64,000 bases of DNA from Thiohalobacter sp. (lineage in GTDB: Bacteria; Pseudomonadota; Gammaproteobacteria; Thiohalobacterales; Thiohalobacteraceae): contig NZ_JALTON010000040.1 in assembly GCF_027000115.1 (NCBI RefSeq), positions 62,001 to 126,000 on the forward strand, read 5' to 3'. The notes beneath the pieces are model-generated. The model saw only the letters and a list, made by a program, of their open reading frames with translations, searched no databases and was not told the origin of the DNA. Below, in pieces: positions 1 to 8,375 of this stretch; within the stretch, counting starts at the first letter, position 1, and each line of letters begins with the position of its first letter. Made by a program: the position numbers and the translations under genes.

Positions 1-1
1 C

Positions 2-1303
2 AAGGTGCTGCACCCGCTGGCCGGCCGGCCGCTGCTGGGACACGTCATAGAGGCCGCTCGCAAGCTGGATCCTGCCGCCATCCAGGTGGTGTATGGCCAT
101 GGCGGTGACCGGGTGCGGGCCGCGCTGTCCGACGCCGGCGTCGACTGGATCGAGCAGGCCGAGCAGCTCGGGACCGGCCACGCCGTCGCCCAGGCGCTGC
201 CGGCCATCCCCGACGCCGCCAGGGTGCTGGTCCTCTACGGCGACGTGCCCCTGATCGCCCCGGCCACCCTGCGCCGCCTGGTGGAGGCCGCCGGCACCGA
301 TGGCCTGGGCCTGCTCACCGCCGAGCTGCCCGACCCCGCCGGCTACGGGCGCATCCTGCGCGATGGGCAAGGCACGGTCATCGGCATCGTCGAGCACAAG
401 GATGCCAGTCCCGAGCAGCACGCGATCCGCGAGATCAACACCGGCTTCCTCGCCGTCGGTGCAGAGCGCCTGCGCGACTGGATCGCGCGGCTCGACAATC
501 GCAATGCCCAGGGCGAGTACTACCTGACCGACATCATCGCCATGGCCGCCGCCGACCATGTGCCGGTGCGCGCGGTTCACCCCGACGCCCTGCACGAAAT
601 CCTCGGCGTCAACGACCGTCGCCAGCTCGCCGAGCTGGAACGCATCCACCAGCGCCTGCAGGCCGAGGCCCTGCTGCTGGCGGGTGTCAGTCTTGCCGAT
701 CCGATGCGCTTCGACCTGCGCGGCACCCTCGAACACGGCCGCGATGTCCGCATGGACGTCAATTGCATTCTGGAGGGCCGCGTCGTACTGGGCGACCGCG
801 TGCGCATCGGCCCCGGCTGCCTGTTGCGCAACGTGGAGATCGCGGACGATGTCGAGATCCTGGCCAACTGCGTGATCGAGGACGCCGTCATCGGCGCCGG
901 TTCGCGTATCGGCCCCTTTGCCCGCATCCGTCCCGAGACGCGGCTGGACCGCGAGGTGCACATCGGCAACTTCGTGGAGCTCAAGAAATCGGACATCGGT
1001 GCCGGCTCCAAGGTGAATCATCTCAGCTATATCGGCGATACCAGCATCGGGCGCGGCGTGAATGTCGGTGCCGGCACCATCACCTGCAACTACGACGGCG
1101 CGAACAAGCACCGCACCGTGATCGAGGACGAGGCCTTCATCGGTTCGGACACCCAGCTGGTGGCGCCGGTCACCGTGGGTCGCGGCGCGACGCTGGGGGC
1201 GGGCACCACCCTCACCCGTGACGCGCCGCCCGGCGAGCTGACCCTCAGCCGCAGTCCGCAGAAGACCATCAAGGGCTGGCAGCGGCCGGTGAAGAAGAAG
1301 TGA
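2..1303 (+). CDS. glmU: Bifunctional UDP-GlcNAc pyrophosphorylase / glucosamine-1-phosphate acetyltransferase, 5' end missing
   Basis: GlmU acetylates glucosamine-1-phosphate and then uridylylates it to UDP-GlcNAc for peptidoglycan and LPS. The frame is already open at the window edge, and [14 protein letters not shown] is the segment just after the nucleotide-binding G-rich loop of the family, so only some 20 N-terminal residues are outside. The first half is the nucleotidyltransferase domain ([17 protein letters not shown]). The second half is a left-handed beta-helix acetyltransferase with hexapeptide repeats and the ELKKS and [10 protein letters not shown] motifs. It lies 174 bp upstream of glmS, the enzyme that starts the same pathway. 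Identification is secure; the true start is not visible. Confidence 0.97.
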   Translation, partial: KVLHPLAGRPLLGHVIEAARKLDPAAIQVVYGHGGDRVRAALSDAGVDWIEQAEQLGTGHAVAQALPAIPDAARVLVLYGDVPLIAPATLRRLVEAAGTDGLGLLTAELPDPAGYGRILRDGQGTVIGIVEHKDASPEQHAIREINTGFLAVGAERLRDWIARLDNRNAQGEYYLTDIIAMAAADHVPVRAVHPDALHEILGVNDRRQLAELERIHQRLQAEALLLAGVSLADPMRFDLRGTLEHGRDVRMDVNCILEGRVVLGDRVRIGPGCLLRNVEIADDVEILANCVIEDAVIGAGSRIGPFARIRPETRLDREVHIGNFVELKKSDIGAGSKVNHLSYIGDTSIGRGVNVGAGTITCNYDGANKHRTVIEDEAFIGSDTQLVAPVTVGRGATLGAGTTLTRDAPPGELTLSRSPQKTIKGWQRPVKKK

Positions 1304-1477
1304 GGCGTGAGATGAAGGAATACAACCGGTCACCCGGCGGCCGGATGGACAAGACACAGCGTGGCCATCATGAAACCGTGACTGCGCGAAGCCCGTTGCC
1401 GGCAACCGCCTGCACCTGTCGGCAGGACGGGCCGCCAGCCCGCCCATGCATCTCCGGACCAGGGAAGGCCTGATCCC

Positions 1478-3304
1478 ATGTGCGGCATCGTCGGCGCCAT
1501 TGCCCAACGCAACGTGGCCCCCATTCTCATGGAGGGCCTGCGACGGCTCGAGTATCGCGGCTACGATTCCGCCGGCATTGCCCTGCGCGACGCCGATGGC
1601 CGCATCCAGCGCATCCGCTCGGTGGGCAAGGTCGCCGAGCTGCAGGCGAGGCTGGACGCGGAACCCATCGAGGGTGAACTGGGCATCGCCCACACCCGCT
1701 GGGCCACCCACGGCATTCCCGCCGAACGCAATGCCCACCCGCACATGAGCGGCGAGTCGGTTGCCATCGTCCACAACGGCATCATCGAAAACCACGCCGA
1801 GCTGCGCGAGCGGCTGATCGGCGAGGGCTTCCGCTTTTCCTCGGAGACCGACACCGAGGTCATCGCCCATCTCCTGGCCAGCCTGCTGCGCCAGGAATCC
1901 GATCTGTTCGCCGCGGTGCAGAAGGCGCGCGAGGCCCTGGTCGGTGCCTATGCCCTGGCGGTGATCGCGCCCGGCGAGCCGGATCGCATGATCGTCGCCC
2001 GAGCCGGCAGCCCGCTGGTGGTTGGCCTCGGCGTGGGTGAGAATTTCATCGCCTCCGACGTGTTCGCCCTGTTGCCGGTCACCCAGCGCTTCCTGTTCCT
2101 GGAGGAGGGCGACATCGCCGAGGTGCGGCGCGATGGCGTGCAGGTGTTCGATGCGGCCGGCCGGCCGGTGGAACGCAGGGAAACCGAGTCCTCCCTGTCC
2201 GCCGCGCGTGCCGACAAGGGACCCTATGCCCATTACATGCTCAAGGAGATCTTCGAGCAGCCCGCGGTGATCGCCGAGACCCTGGAGGGCCGCATCCACA
2301 AGGGGCGGCTGCTGGAGGAGAGCTTCGGGCACGAGGCCAAGGCGCTGTTGGACCGCGCGCGCGGCGTGCACATCATTGCCTGCGGTACCAGCTATCATGC
2401 CGGCCTGGTGGCGCGCTACTGGCTGGAAGAGATCGGCATTCCCGCCAGTGTCGAGGTGGCCAGCGAGTATCGCTACCGCAAGGTGGTGGTGCCCGAGGAC
2501 ACCCTGTTCGTCACCATATCCCAGTCCGGGGAAACCGCCGATACCCTCGCCGCCCTGCGCGGCAGCCGTGCGCTGGGCTATCTCGGCAGCCTGGCCATCT
2601 GCAACGTGCCCGAGAGTTCACTGGTCCGCGAATCGGACGTTGCGCTGATGACCCGCGCCGGTCCCGAGATCGGTGTGGCCTCGACCAAGGCCTTCACCAC
2701 CCAACTGGTCGCCCTGCGCCTGCTCACCCTGGCACTGGCGCGCCGCCGCGGCATGGACGCCGACCGCGAGCGCGAGTTGGTGGACGAACTGCACGCCCTG
2801 CCCCGGCAGGTGGAAGTGGTGCTCCAGCTCAACGATGCCATTGCCGACATGGCCCGCCATTTCGGCCACCGTCACAACGCCCTGTTCCTCGGCCGCGGCG
2901 CCTTCTACCCCATCGCCATGGAGGGCGCGCTCAAGCTCAAGGAGATCTCCTACATCCATGCCGAGGCCTACCCGGCCGGCGAGCTCAAGCACGGCCCGCT
3001 GGCGCTGGTCGACGAGACCATGCCCGTGGTCTGCGCCCTGCCCGACGACCCCCTGCTGGAAAAGGTACTGTCCAACCTGCAGGAGGTACGCGCCCGCGGT
3101 GGCGAGCTGTTCCTGTTCAGCGATCAGCGCGTGGACATCCCGCTCGACACCTGCCACAGCCTGACCCTGTCCGACATCTGCCTCGGCACCGCACCCATCG
3201 TCTACAGCGTGCCGCTGCAGCTGCTGGCCTATCACGTCGCCGTGCTCAAGGGCACCGACGTCGATCAGCCGAGAAACCTGGCCAAGTCGGTGACGGTCGA
3301 GTAG
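1478..3304 (+). CDS. glmS: Glutamine--fructose-6-phosphate aminotransferase (isomerizing)
   Basis: Makes glucosamine-6-phosphate from fructose-6-phosphate and glutamine, the first step toward UDP-GlcNAc. The 608-residue length is normal. Met is followed by the catalytic Cys (MCGIVGAI), so the start at 1478 is fixed by the N-terminal nucleophile; GGGAAGG lies a few bases upstream. The N-terminal half is the class II glutamine amidotransferase domain (RLEYRGYDSAGIA, HTRWATHG, HNGIIEN). Two SIS sugar-phosphate domains follow (CGTSYHAG, SQSGETADT, STKAFTTQ) and the C-terminus ends in the conserved LAKSVTVE. The 174-bp gap after glmU shows no clear terminator, so co-transcription is possible. Confidence 0.98.
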   Translation: MCGIVGAIAQRNVAPILMEGLRRLEYRGYDSAGIALRDADGRIQRIRSVGKVAELQARLDAEPIEGELGIAHTRWATHGIPAERNAHPHMSGESVAIVHNGIIENHAELRERLIGEGFRFSSETDTEVIAHLLASLLRQESDLFAAVQKAREALVGAYALAVIAPGEPDRMIVARAGSPLVVGLGVGENFIASDVFALLPVTQRFLFLEEGDIAEVRRDGVQVFDAAGRPVERRETESSLSAARADKGPYAHYMLKEIFEQPAVIAETLEGRIHKGRLLEESFGHEAKALLDRARGVHIIACGTSYHAGLVARYWLEEIGIPASVEVASEYRYRKVVVPEDTLFVTISQSGETADTLAALRGSRALGYLGSLAICNVPESSLVRESDVALMTRAGPEIGVASTKAFTTQLVALRLLTLALARRRGMDADRERELVDELHALPRQVEVVLQLNDAIADMARHFGHRHNALFLGRGAFYPIAMEGALKLKEISYIHAEAYPAGELKHGPLALVDETMPVVCALPDDPLLEKVLSNLQEVRARGGELFLFSDQRVDIPLDTCHSLTLSDICLGTAPIVYSVPLQLLAYHVAVLKGTDVDQPRNLAKSVTVE

Positions 3305-3315
3305 GCAACCCGCCC

Positions 3316-3711
3316 TCAGCTCAGGTCCACCGCGCTGGCCTTCAGGGTGTCCAGCGGAATCAGCTCCAGCGCCCGCCGGTGGGTGGCGCGCAGGAACACG
3401 CGCGGTGCCATCCCGGCCTCGTGGGCCTCCAGCCAGCGGGCGGCGCACAGGCACCAGCGGTCGCCGGGTTTGAGGCCGGGGAAACCGTATTCCGGCAGCG
3501 GCGTGCTGAGGTCGTTGCCGCGAAAGCGGGAGAATTCCAGGAACTCGCGGCTGACCTGCACGCAGACCGTATGCGAACCCAGATCCTGGTCGCCGGTGTT
3601 GCAGCAGCCGTCACGATAGAAGCCGGTCAGGGGACGTTCGCTGCAGCGCTCAAGGGGTTCGCCCAGTACGTTGATGGCAGGATGGGCATCGGGTGGTGCG
3701 GTCTGGTCCAT
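3316..3711 (-). CDS. DUF2237 family protein
   Basis: A small (131 aa) soluble protein matching the DUF2237 family, whose biochemical role is unknown. Family hallmarks are NVLGEPLE, the Cys-rich TGFYRDGCCNTG, SREFLEFSRFRGNDLSTP and FPGLKPGDRWCLCAARW, with several conserved Cys and Trp residues. The frame stays open to 3951, but that extension is low-complexity and outside the family pattern, so the ATG at 3711 (MDQTAPPDAHPA) is preferred. It converges on glmS with only 11 bp between the stops. No function can be assigned from context. Confidence 0.85.
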   Translation of the reverse strand: MDQTAPPDAHPAINVLGEPLERCSERPLTGFYRDGCCNTGDQDLGSHTVCVQVSREFLEFSRFRGNDLSTPLPEYGFPGLKPGDRWCLCAARWLEAHEAGMAPRVFLRATHRRALELIPLDTLKASAVDLS

Positions 3712-3812
3712 GTTCCGGTCTCGGCTGGCAGGGGCAGGGAGGGCACTCCAGCCCGCACATTGTACCAGGGGCTGTGGATGATGGCGGATTTGCAGCCGGG
3801 CTCGGGGGCGCT

Positions 3813-3846
3813 CACTCAAGCCGTGGCCGTCGCTACGGCTTGAGTG
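3813..3846. repeat. Perfect 12-bp inverted repeat
   Basis: CACTCAAGCCGT and its exact complement ACGGCTTGAGTG are separated by 10 bases. The repeat sits between the divergent DUF2237 and PAS-GGDEF-EAL genes. No T-tract follows on either strand, so it is more likely an operator or an RNA hairpin than an intrinsic terminator. Confidence 0.6.
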
Positions 3847-3880
3847 AAGCCCCCCAAGCCGAGCGAAAACCCGCCCGGAT

Positions 3881-3893
3881 GCAATATGCGGGC
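3881..3893 (+). repeat. Intergenic 13-mer GCAATATGCGGGC, copy 1
   Basis: First of three exact copies of GCAATATGCGGGC in this window (also 20218-20230 and 44776-44788), all in or at the edge of non-coding DNA. All three are followed by N-AGG. A degenerate copy on the minus strand (ACAATGTGCGGGC, about 3751-3763) lies upstream of the DUF2237 gene. Confidence 0.6.
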
Positions 3894-3993
3894 GAGGCCG
3901 GACTGGAGCGGGTATCAAGCAGATGCCGGCGCGAGCCGCTACACTGCCCATCAGGGAATCCGGCTGCGGGCCGGAGCGTCAGCCGGAAGGAAC

Positions 3994-5676
3994 ATGGACA
4001 GCGACTTCTATGCCGAGCTGCTTCGGGCTTACCTGGACAGCGCCAACGATGCCATCTTCGTGCTCTGCGACGAGCTGAAGTTCCTGGCCTGCAACCGACT
4101 GATGCAACAATGGCTTGGGCGTGACGAGGCCGAGCTGACGCGCCACAACCGGCGCCGGCCGATCACCGAGCTGCTGGGAGACAGGCAGGCCGCGGAACTG
4201 TTCCGTTCGGCGGTGAAGGCGGTCTTCGCCAGCGGCGCGCCCCGGCGTTTCGAATGCCGCATCCGTCCGCACCGGGGGGGTGAGCGCTGGGTCGAGTTCA
4301 ACGTGACCCGGGTCGACGTGGAAAGCGGCGACATGGTGATGGTGGTCGCCCGCGATGTCAGCGAGCGGCGCGCACATCTGGCCAGGATCGAGCAGCAGGC
4401 GACCCACGATGCGCTCACCGGGCTGCCCAACCGGGTCTATCTGAACCGGTATCTGACACGGCAGGCGGAGAGCCCGCATGCGCTGCTGGTCATTGATCTG
4501 GATCGCTTCAAGGAGATCAACGCCGCCTACGGCCATGCCGCCGGTGACGAGCTGTTGCGGATCCTGACCACGAGACTGGAGGCAGCCGTAGACGCGGCCG
4601 GCTGGACGGCACGGGTCGGCGGCGACGAGTTCGTGGTGGTGTTGCCGGGCCAGACGCCGGAACAGGCGTGGGTCACGGCCGATCGCCTGCGGCATGTCTT
4701 GGCCGAGCCGGCCCAGATCGGGATCTGGCGGGTCCGGGTCGAGGTGACCCTGGGCCTGGCCTGCAGCCCGCAGCACGGGTCCTTGCGCCAGCTTCTGGTG
4801 CGCGCGGAGAGCGCGCTCTACCATGCCCGCGGCGAACATGCCCCGGCAGCCATGTACGAGGGTGCCTGGCATCGGGACGCGGTGCGCCAGGTGAAACTGC
4901 TGACGGCGCTCCACGAGGGCCTTGCCGCCGGCGAGATCGAGCCCTTCTATCAGCCCATCCTGCCCATGCGGGAAGCGGCCGCGCCGCGCGTCGAGGCCCT
5001 GGCCCGCTGGCGGCATCCGTCGCGCGGGCTGGTGTCGCCCGAGGCGTTCATCGGTCTGGCCGAGCAGTCCGGGCTGATCTGGCCGCTCACCCGCCGGGTC
5101 CTGGAGTGCGCGCTGTCCCAGTGCGCGCCGCTCCTGCGCGATGGCCGGATCGCGAGCCTGTCACTGAATCTTTCCCCACGCTGCCTGATCGAAACCTTGC
5201 CGGAAAGTCTGGATGCGGCGCTGACCCTGCATGGCCTGCCGCCGTCGGCACTGATTCTGGAGCTGACCGAGAGCGCGGCCATGGCGCATTCGCCCCGGGA
5301 GGCCCGGGTTCTGGATACGCTGGCGCAGATGGGCGTGCGGCTGGCGATCGATGACTTCGGTACCGGCCATTCCTCGCTGATCAAGCTCAAGCAGCTGCCG
5401 CTGTCGGAACTCAAGATCGACCGGTCCTTCGTGCACGACTGCACCCGCAATCCGGAGGATGCGGTCATCGTCGAGACCTCGGTGCGGCTGGCGCACAGCC
5501 TGGCGCTGGACGTGGTCGCCGAAGGCATCGAGGATGCCGACACCTGGGCGTGCCTCAGGGAACTGGGTTGCGATTTCGGGCAGGGTTTCCTGATGGCGGA
5601 GCCCATGCCGCTGGCGGCGCTGGAGGACTGGCTGGCTGGCGCGCGGGGGCGCAGGCGCCGCGGCCGGGACGACTGA
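3994..5676 (+). CDS. PAS-GGDEF-EAL cyclic di-GMP signalling protein
   Basis: A 560-residue cytoplasmic protein with a PAS sensor (about residues 10-125), a GGDEF domain and an EAL domain. It could make and/or degrade cyclic di-GMP. GGDEF is intact (VGGDEFVVV). The EAL half keeps VEALARW, NLSPR, ELTESA, DDFGTGHSSL, KIDRSFV and VAEGIED, so phosphodiesterase activity is likely. The frame is open from 3844, but the ATG at 3994 is preceded by GGAAGG at good spacing, and the upstream residues are compositionally odd. No membrane segment is visible. The 12-bp inverted repeat and one copy of the GCAATATGCGGGC repeat lie upstream. Confidence 0.9.
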   Translation: MDSDFYAELLRAYLDSANDAIFVLCDELKFLACNRLMQQWLGRDEAELTRHNRRRPITELLGDRQAAELFRSAVKAVFASGAPRRFECRIRPHRGGERWVEFNVTRVDVESGDMVMVVARDVSERRAHLARIEQQATHDALTGLPNRVYLNRYLTRQAESPHALLVIDLDRFKEINAAYGHAAGDELLRILTTRLEAAVDAAGWTARVGGDEFVVVLPGQTPEQAWVTADRLRHVLAEPAQIGIWRVRVEVTLGLACSPQHGSLRQLLVRAESALYHARGEHAPAAMYEGAWHRDAVRQVKLLTALHEGLAAGEIEPFYQPILPMREAAAPRVEALARWRHPSRGLVSPEAFIGLAEQSGLIWPLTRRVLECALSQCAPLLRDGRIASLSLNLSPRCLIETLPESLDAALTLHGLPPSALILELTESAAMAHSPREARVLDTLAQMGVRLAIDDFGTGHSSLIKLKQLPLSELKIDRSFVHDCTRNPEDAVIVETSVRLAHSLALDVVAEGIEDADTWACLRELGCDFGQGFLMAEPMPLAALEDWLAGARGRRRRGRDD

Positions 5677-6137
5677 CTGGCAGCCTGACCGCACCGCGCC
5701 GGGACGGTTTCTGGGTGGGTGGCGGTCAACGGGTTCTTGCAGCCCACAATCTCCCATTGTTTTGGCATCTCACAGAGTAATTTCCCACTTCAATACATAA
5801 GACTCCCCGTTTTATGGGGACAATATTGCCTTTGCCCTGCATATCTCCGAAAATTTCGAGCTCTCACCTTGGCGGCGCCGACACGCCGCATGTTTTTCTT
5901 AAATTGGAACATTTGTGGTGGAATGAATCATAAATCTGCCTTGATACTTATAATTTGTGGTGAATATTATCTTTATTGGTTGGGATGATGGCCATTTTGT
6001 GGCAACTTGGGTGATTCCGCCCCGGCCCGGCATTTAACCTGCTGATCTCCAAGGCAAATGGACCTGAACGCCGGGAAATGGTATTGTGCAAAACCTTCAC
6101 GGCACGCACCCCCGCTTCCCCAGGCTCAGGAGTCGAG
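5677..6137. other. 461-bp gene-free region with an AT-rich core, upstream of the marR operon
   Basis: No convincing gene is seen here. From about 5745 to 6010 the DNA is clearly more AT-rich than the rest of the window, with runs such as TTATAATTT and GAATATTATC. It holds a near-consensus promoter (separate entry) and a short TCCCC/GGGGA hairpin at 5804-5820. The remaining 160 bp before the MarR start would form a long leader. Short frames here lack ribosome sites and normal codon use. Confidence 0.6.
5941..5970 (+). promoter_or_regulatory. Putative sigma-70 promoter for the marR-kamA-sucrose gene string
   Basis: TTGATA (5941-5946) and TATTAT (5965-5970) are separated by 18 bp, each one mismatch from consensus, in the AT-rich core upstream of the MarR gene. 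The predicted leader is about 160 nt, long enough to carry regulation. Confidence 0.5.
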
Positions 6138-6674
6138 ATGCAGACCGCCCGCCCGGCACCCCGACCGGATGATGCCGCCGACCGTGTCGCCGTCATCGAA
6201 CGGCTCAGGGTGGTGTACCGCGCCATGCAGGCGCACTCGCGCTGGGTGGAACGGCAATGCGGCGTCAGCGCCGCGCAGTTGTGGTTGCTGGCGGCGCTCG
6301 ATCGCGACGGGGGCATGCAGGTGGGCGCCCTCTCGCGCGCCCTGTCCCTGCATCGCTCCACCACCAGTAATCTGCTCGACAAGCTCGAGCGCAAGGGGCT
6401 GGTGAGGCGCCGTCGAGACGGCGCGGATCAGCGGGTGGTCCGGGTCGAGCTGACACCGGCCGGCCGTGATCTGGTGGCGCGTGCACCCGGTCCGACGCAA
6501 GGTGTGATCCACGATGCGCTCGGACACCTCAGTGCCCATGAGCTGGCGGCGCTGACCGCCGGGCTGGAGGCGCTGGTCGCAGCCATGAGCTGCCATGCCG
6601 CCGAGGTTCCGCGGCAGCCGGGCATCGCCACGAGCGATGTGCCGATTCCTTCACCGATGGGAGAAATCACGTGA
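6138..6674 (+). CDS. MarR family transcriptional regulator
   Basis: A 178-residue winged-helix regulator. The family core is visible: AAQLWLLAALDRDGGMQVGALSRALSL contains the recognition-helix region, followed by HRSTTSNLLDKLERKGLV and the wing RRRRDGADQRVVRVELTPAG. The ATG at 6138 has AGGAG five bases upstream and is preferred over an in-frame ATG at 6078. The gene overlaps the next by 4 bp (GTGA) and heads a run of same-strand genes for a KamA-like enzyme and sucrose metabolism, so it probably regulates that operon. MarR proteins such as EctR control compatible-solute genes in other halotolerant bacteria; that parallel is inference. The ligand is unknown. Confidence 0.9.
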   Translation: MQTARPAPRPDDAADRVAVIERLRVVYRAMQAHSRWVERQCGVSAAQLWLLAALDRDGGMQVGALSRALSLHRSTTSNLLDKLERKGLVRRRRDGADQRVVRVELTPAGRDLVARAPGPTQGVIHDALGHLSAHELAALTAGLEALVAAMSCHAAEVPRQPGIATSDVPIPSPMGEIT

Positions 6675-6955
6675 GCAAGGAAAAGATGTTCTACTGCATT
6701 CCGCAACAGGCCTACATGCGCACCGACAACTGTCAGAAGCTGCGCAAGCGGCCCACCGGCAAGGTGCCTGCCGGTGCCCAGCCGCGGCTGCGGGCCTGCG
6801 AGACCTGCACCATGTACCCGCTGGTGGATACCGGCAAGGTACCCACCGTCACTCTTGCGGCCTATCTCGGCGGCACCCGCCCCGAGGTCGCCAACCTCAA
6901 GTCGGCCAGCCTGCGCAAGGTGATCGAGAAGCACCTGGAGCGCGAGGCAGGCTGA
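6671..6955 (+). CDS. Small four-cysteine hypothetical protein
   Basis: A 94-residue basic protein I do not recognise. It starts with GTG overlapping the marR stop by 4 bp, with GGGAG upstream, so it is translationally coupled to the regulator. It has four Cys: FYCIP, DNCQK and a CETC pair (RACETCTMYP). This could be a small metal site, but no known zinc-ribbon signature is complete. No signal peptide or membrane segment is visible. Its place between marR and the radical SAM aminomutase suggests an accessory role to that enzyme, such as cluster handling or a small partner subunit; this is inference only. Confidence 0.75.
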   Translation: MSKEKMFYCIPQQAYMRTDNCQKLRKRPTGKVPAGAQPRLRACETCTMYPLVDTGKVPTVTLAAYLGGTRPEVANLKSASLRKVIEKHLEREAG

Positions 6956-6983
6956 GGCAGGTTGCCCGCCGGAGGGAGAAACC

Positions 6984-8351
6984 ATGCGTGACAACGTACA
7001 GCGCAAGCCCCGGGCCGGGGAAGTGCCGGCCACTGAACGGTTCGAGGTATTCACCGAGCGCCAGTTCGACCGTATCGCCGAGCTGGAACGGCTGCCCGAG
7101 GCCCAACGCTTCGCCATGCGGGTGGTGGCCAATGTGCTGCCGTTCCGCGTCAATCGCTATGTCATCGAGTCGCTGATCGACTGGGAGCGCGTGCCCGACG
7201 ACCCGATCTTCCAGCTGGTGTTCCCGCAGCCGGGGATGCTGTCCGAAGCGGACTTCACGCGCATGGCCGATGCGCTGAAGGCGGGCCTCCCCCGTGACCG
7301 GATTCGCGCCATTGCCCGCGAGATCCAGGCCGGCCTCAATCCGCATCCGGCCGGCCAGCAGGTGCTCAACGTGCCCCGCCTGAACGGCGAGCCGCTGCCG
7401 GGCCTGCAGCACAAGTACAGGGAAACGGTGCTCTTTTTCCCCAGCCAGGGGCAGGTCTGCCATTCCTACTGCACCTTCTGCTTCCGCTGGGCACAGTTCG
7501 TCGGCGACAAGTCGCTGCGCTTTGCCAGCAACGAGGCCGAGTCCCTGCACGCCTACCTGCGCGCCCACCCTGCGGTCACCGACCTGCTGGTCACCGGCGG
7601 CGATCCCATGGTGATGAAGACGGTGCATCTCGCCGAGTATCTCGAGGGTCTGCTCCAGCCCGGGCTGGAACACGTGCAGAGCATCCGCATCGGTACCAAG
7701 TCGCTGACCTTCTGGCCGCAGCGCTATGTCAGCGACCCGGATGCCGACGACCTGCTGCGCCTGCTGGAGCGCCTGGTCCAGGCCGGCCGTCAGGTGGCGA
7801 TCATGGCCCACTTCAACCACTGGCGGGAGATGGACACCGACATCTGTCGCGAGGCCATCCGCCGCATCCGCGCCACCGGTGCGGTGATCCGGACCCAGGC
7901 ACCGCTGATCCGGCATATCAACGACGACGCCGGGGTCTGGGCGCGCATGTGGCGTACCCAGGTGGGCCTGGGCCTGGTGCCCTACTACATGTTCGTGGAG
8001 CGGGATACCGGCGCCCGCCAGTACTTCGAGGTGCCGCTGGCGCGCGCCTGGCAGATCTACCGTCAGGCCATGCAGCAGGTGTCCGGCCTGGCCCGCACTG
8101 CACGCGGACCCAGCATGAGTGCCGGACCGGGCAAGGTGGAGATCCAGGGCGTTGCCGAGATCCAGGGCGAAAAGGTGTTCGTGCTGCGCTTCGTGCAGGG
8201 GCGCAATCCGGACTGGGTGCAGCGGCCCTTCTTCGCCCGCTTCGATCCCGAGGCCACCTGGCTTGACCAGTTGCAGCCGGCCTTCGGCGAACAGGCGTTC
8301 TTTTTCGAGGACGAGTACCGCCGCATGCAGGAGGCGGCCCTGGGGCGCTGA
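6984..8351 (+). CDS. KamA-family radical SAM aminomutase (lysine 2,3-aminomutase-like)
   Basis: A 455-residue radical SAM, PLP-dependent aminomutase-like enzyme. The cluster motif is CHSYCTFC (Cys159, Cys163, Cys166). DLLVTGGDP follows as the SAM-binding GGE-like loop, and PGKVEI around Lys384 matches the PLP-lysine position of the family. Its length fits KamA rather than the shorter EpmB. The residues around the cluster (CTFCFRW) differ from the usual CRHCTRRR of characterised lysine 2,3-aminomutases, so the substrate could be lysine, glutamate or another amino acid. No beta-lysine acetyltransferase (AblB) gene is nearby. The ATG at 6984 is preceded by GGAGGGAG. The next gene is 24 bp downstream. 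Confidence 0.8.
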   Translation: MRDNVQRKPRAGEVPATERFEVFTERQFDRIAELERLPEAQRFAMRVVANVLPFRVNRYVIESLIDWERVPDDPIFQLVFPQPGMLSEADFTRMADALKAGLPRDRIRAIAREIQAGLNPHPAGQQVLNVPRLNGEPLPGLQHKYRETVLFFPSQGQVCHSYCTFCFRWAQFVGDKSLRFASNEAESLHAYLRAHPAVTDLLVTGGDPMVMKTVHLAEYLEGLLQPGLEHVQSIRIGTKSLTFWPQRYVSDPDADDLLRLLERLVQAGRQVAIMAHFNHWREMDTDICREAIRRIRATGAVIRTQAPLIRHINDDAGVWARMWRTQVGLGLVPYYMFVERDTGARQYFEVPLARAWQIYRQAMQQVSGLARTARGPSMSAGPGKVEIQGVAEIQGEKVFVLRFVQGRNPDWVQRPFFARFDPEATWLDQLQPAFGEQAFFFEDEYRRMQEAALGR

Positions 8352-8375
8352 TCCTCCCGCGGCAAAGGAGAGTGC

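Noticed and set aside
3712-3951. N-terminal extension of the DUF2237 protein
   Set aside because: The extra 80 residues are outside the family pattern and cover the inverted repeat and the intergenic 13-mer.
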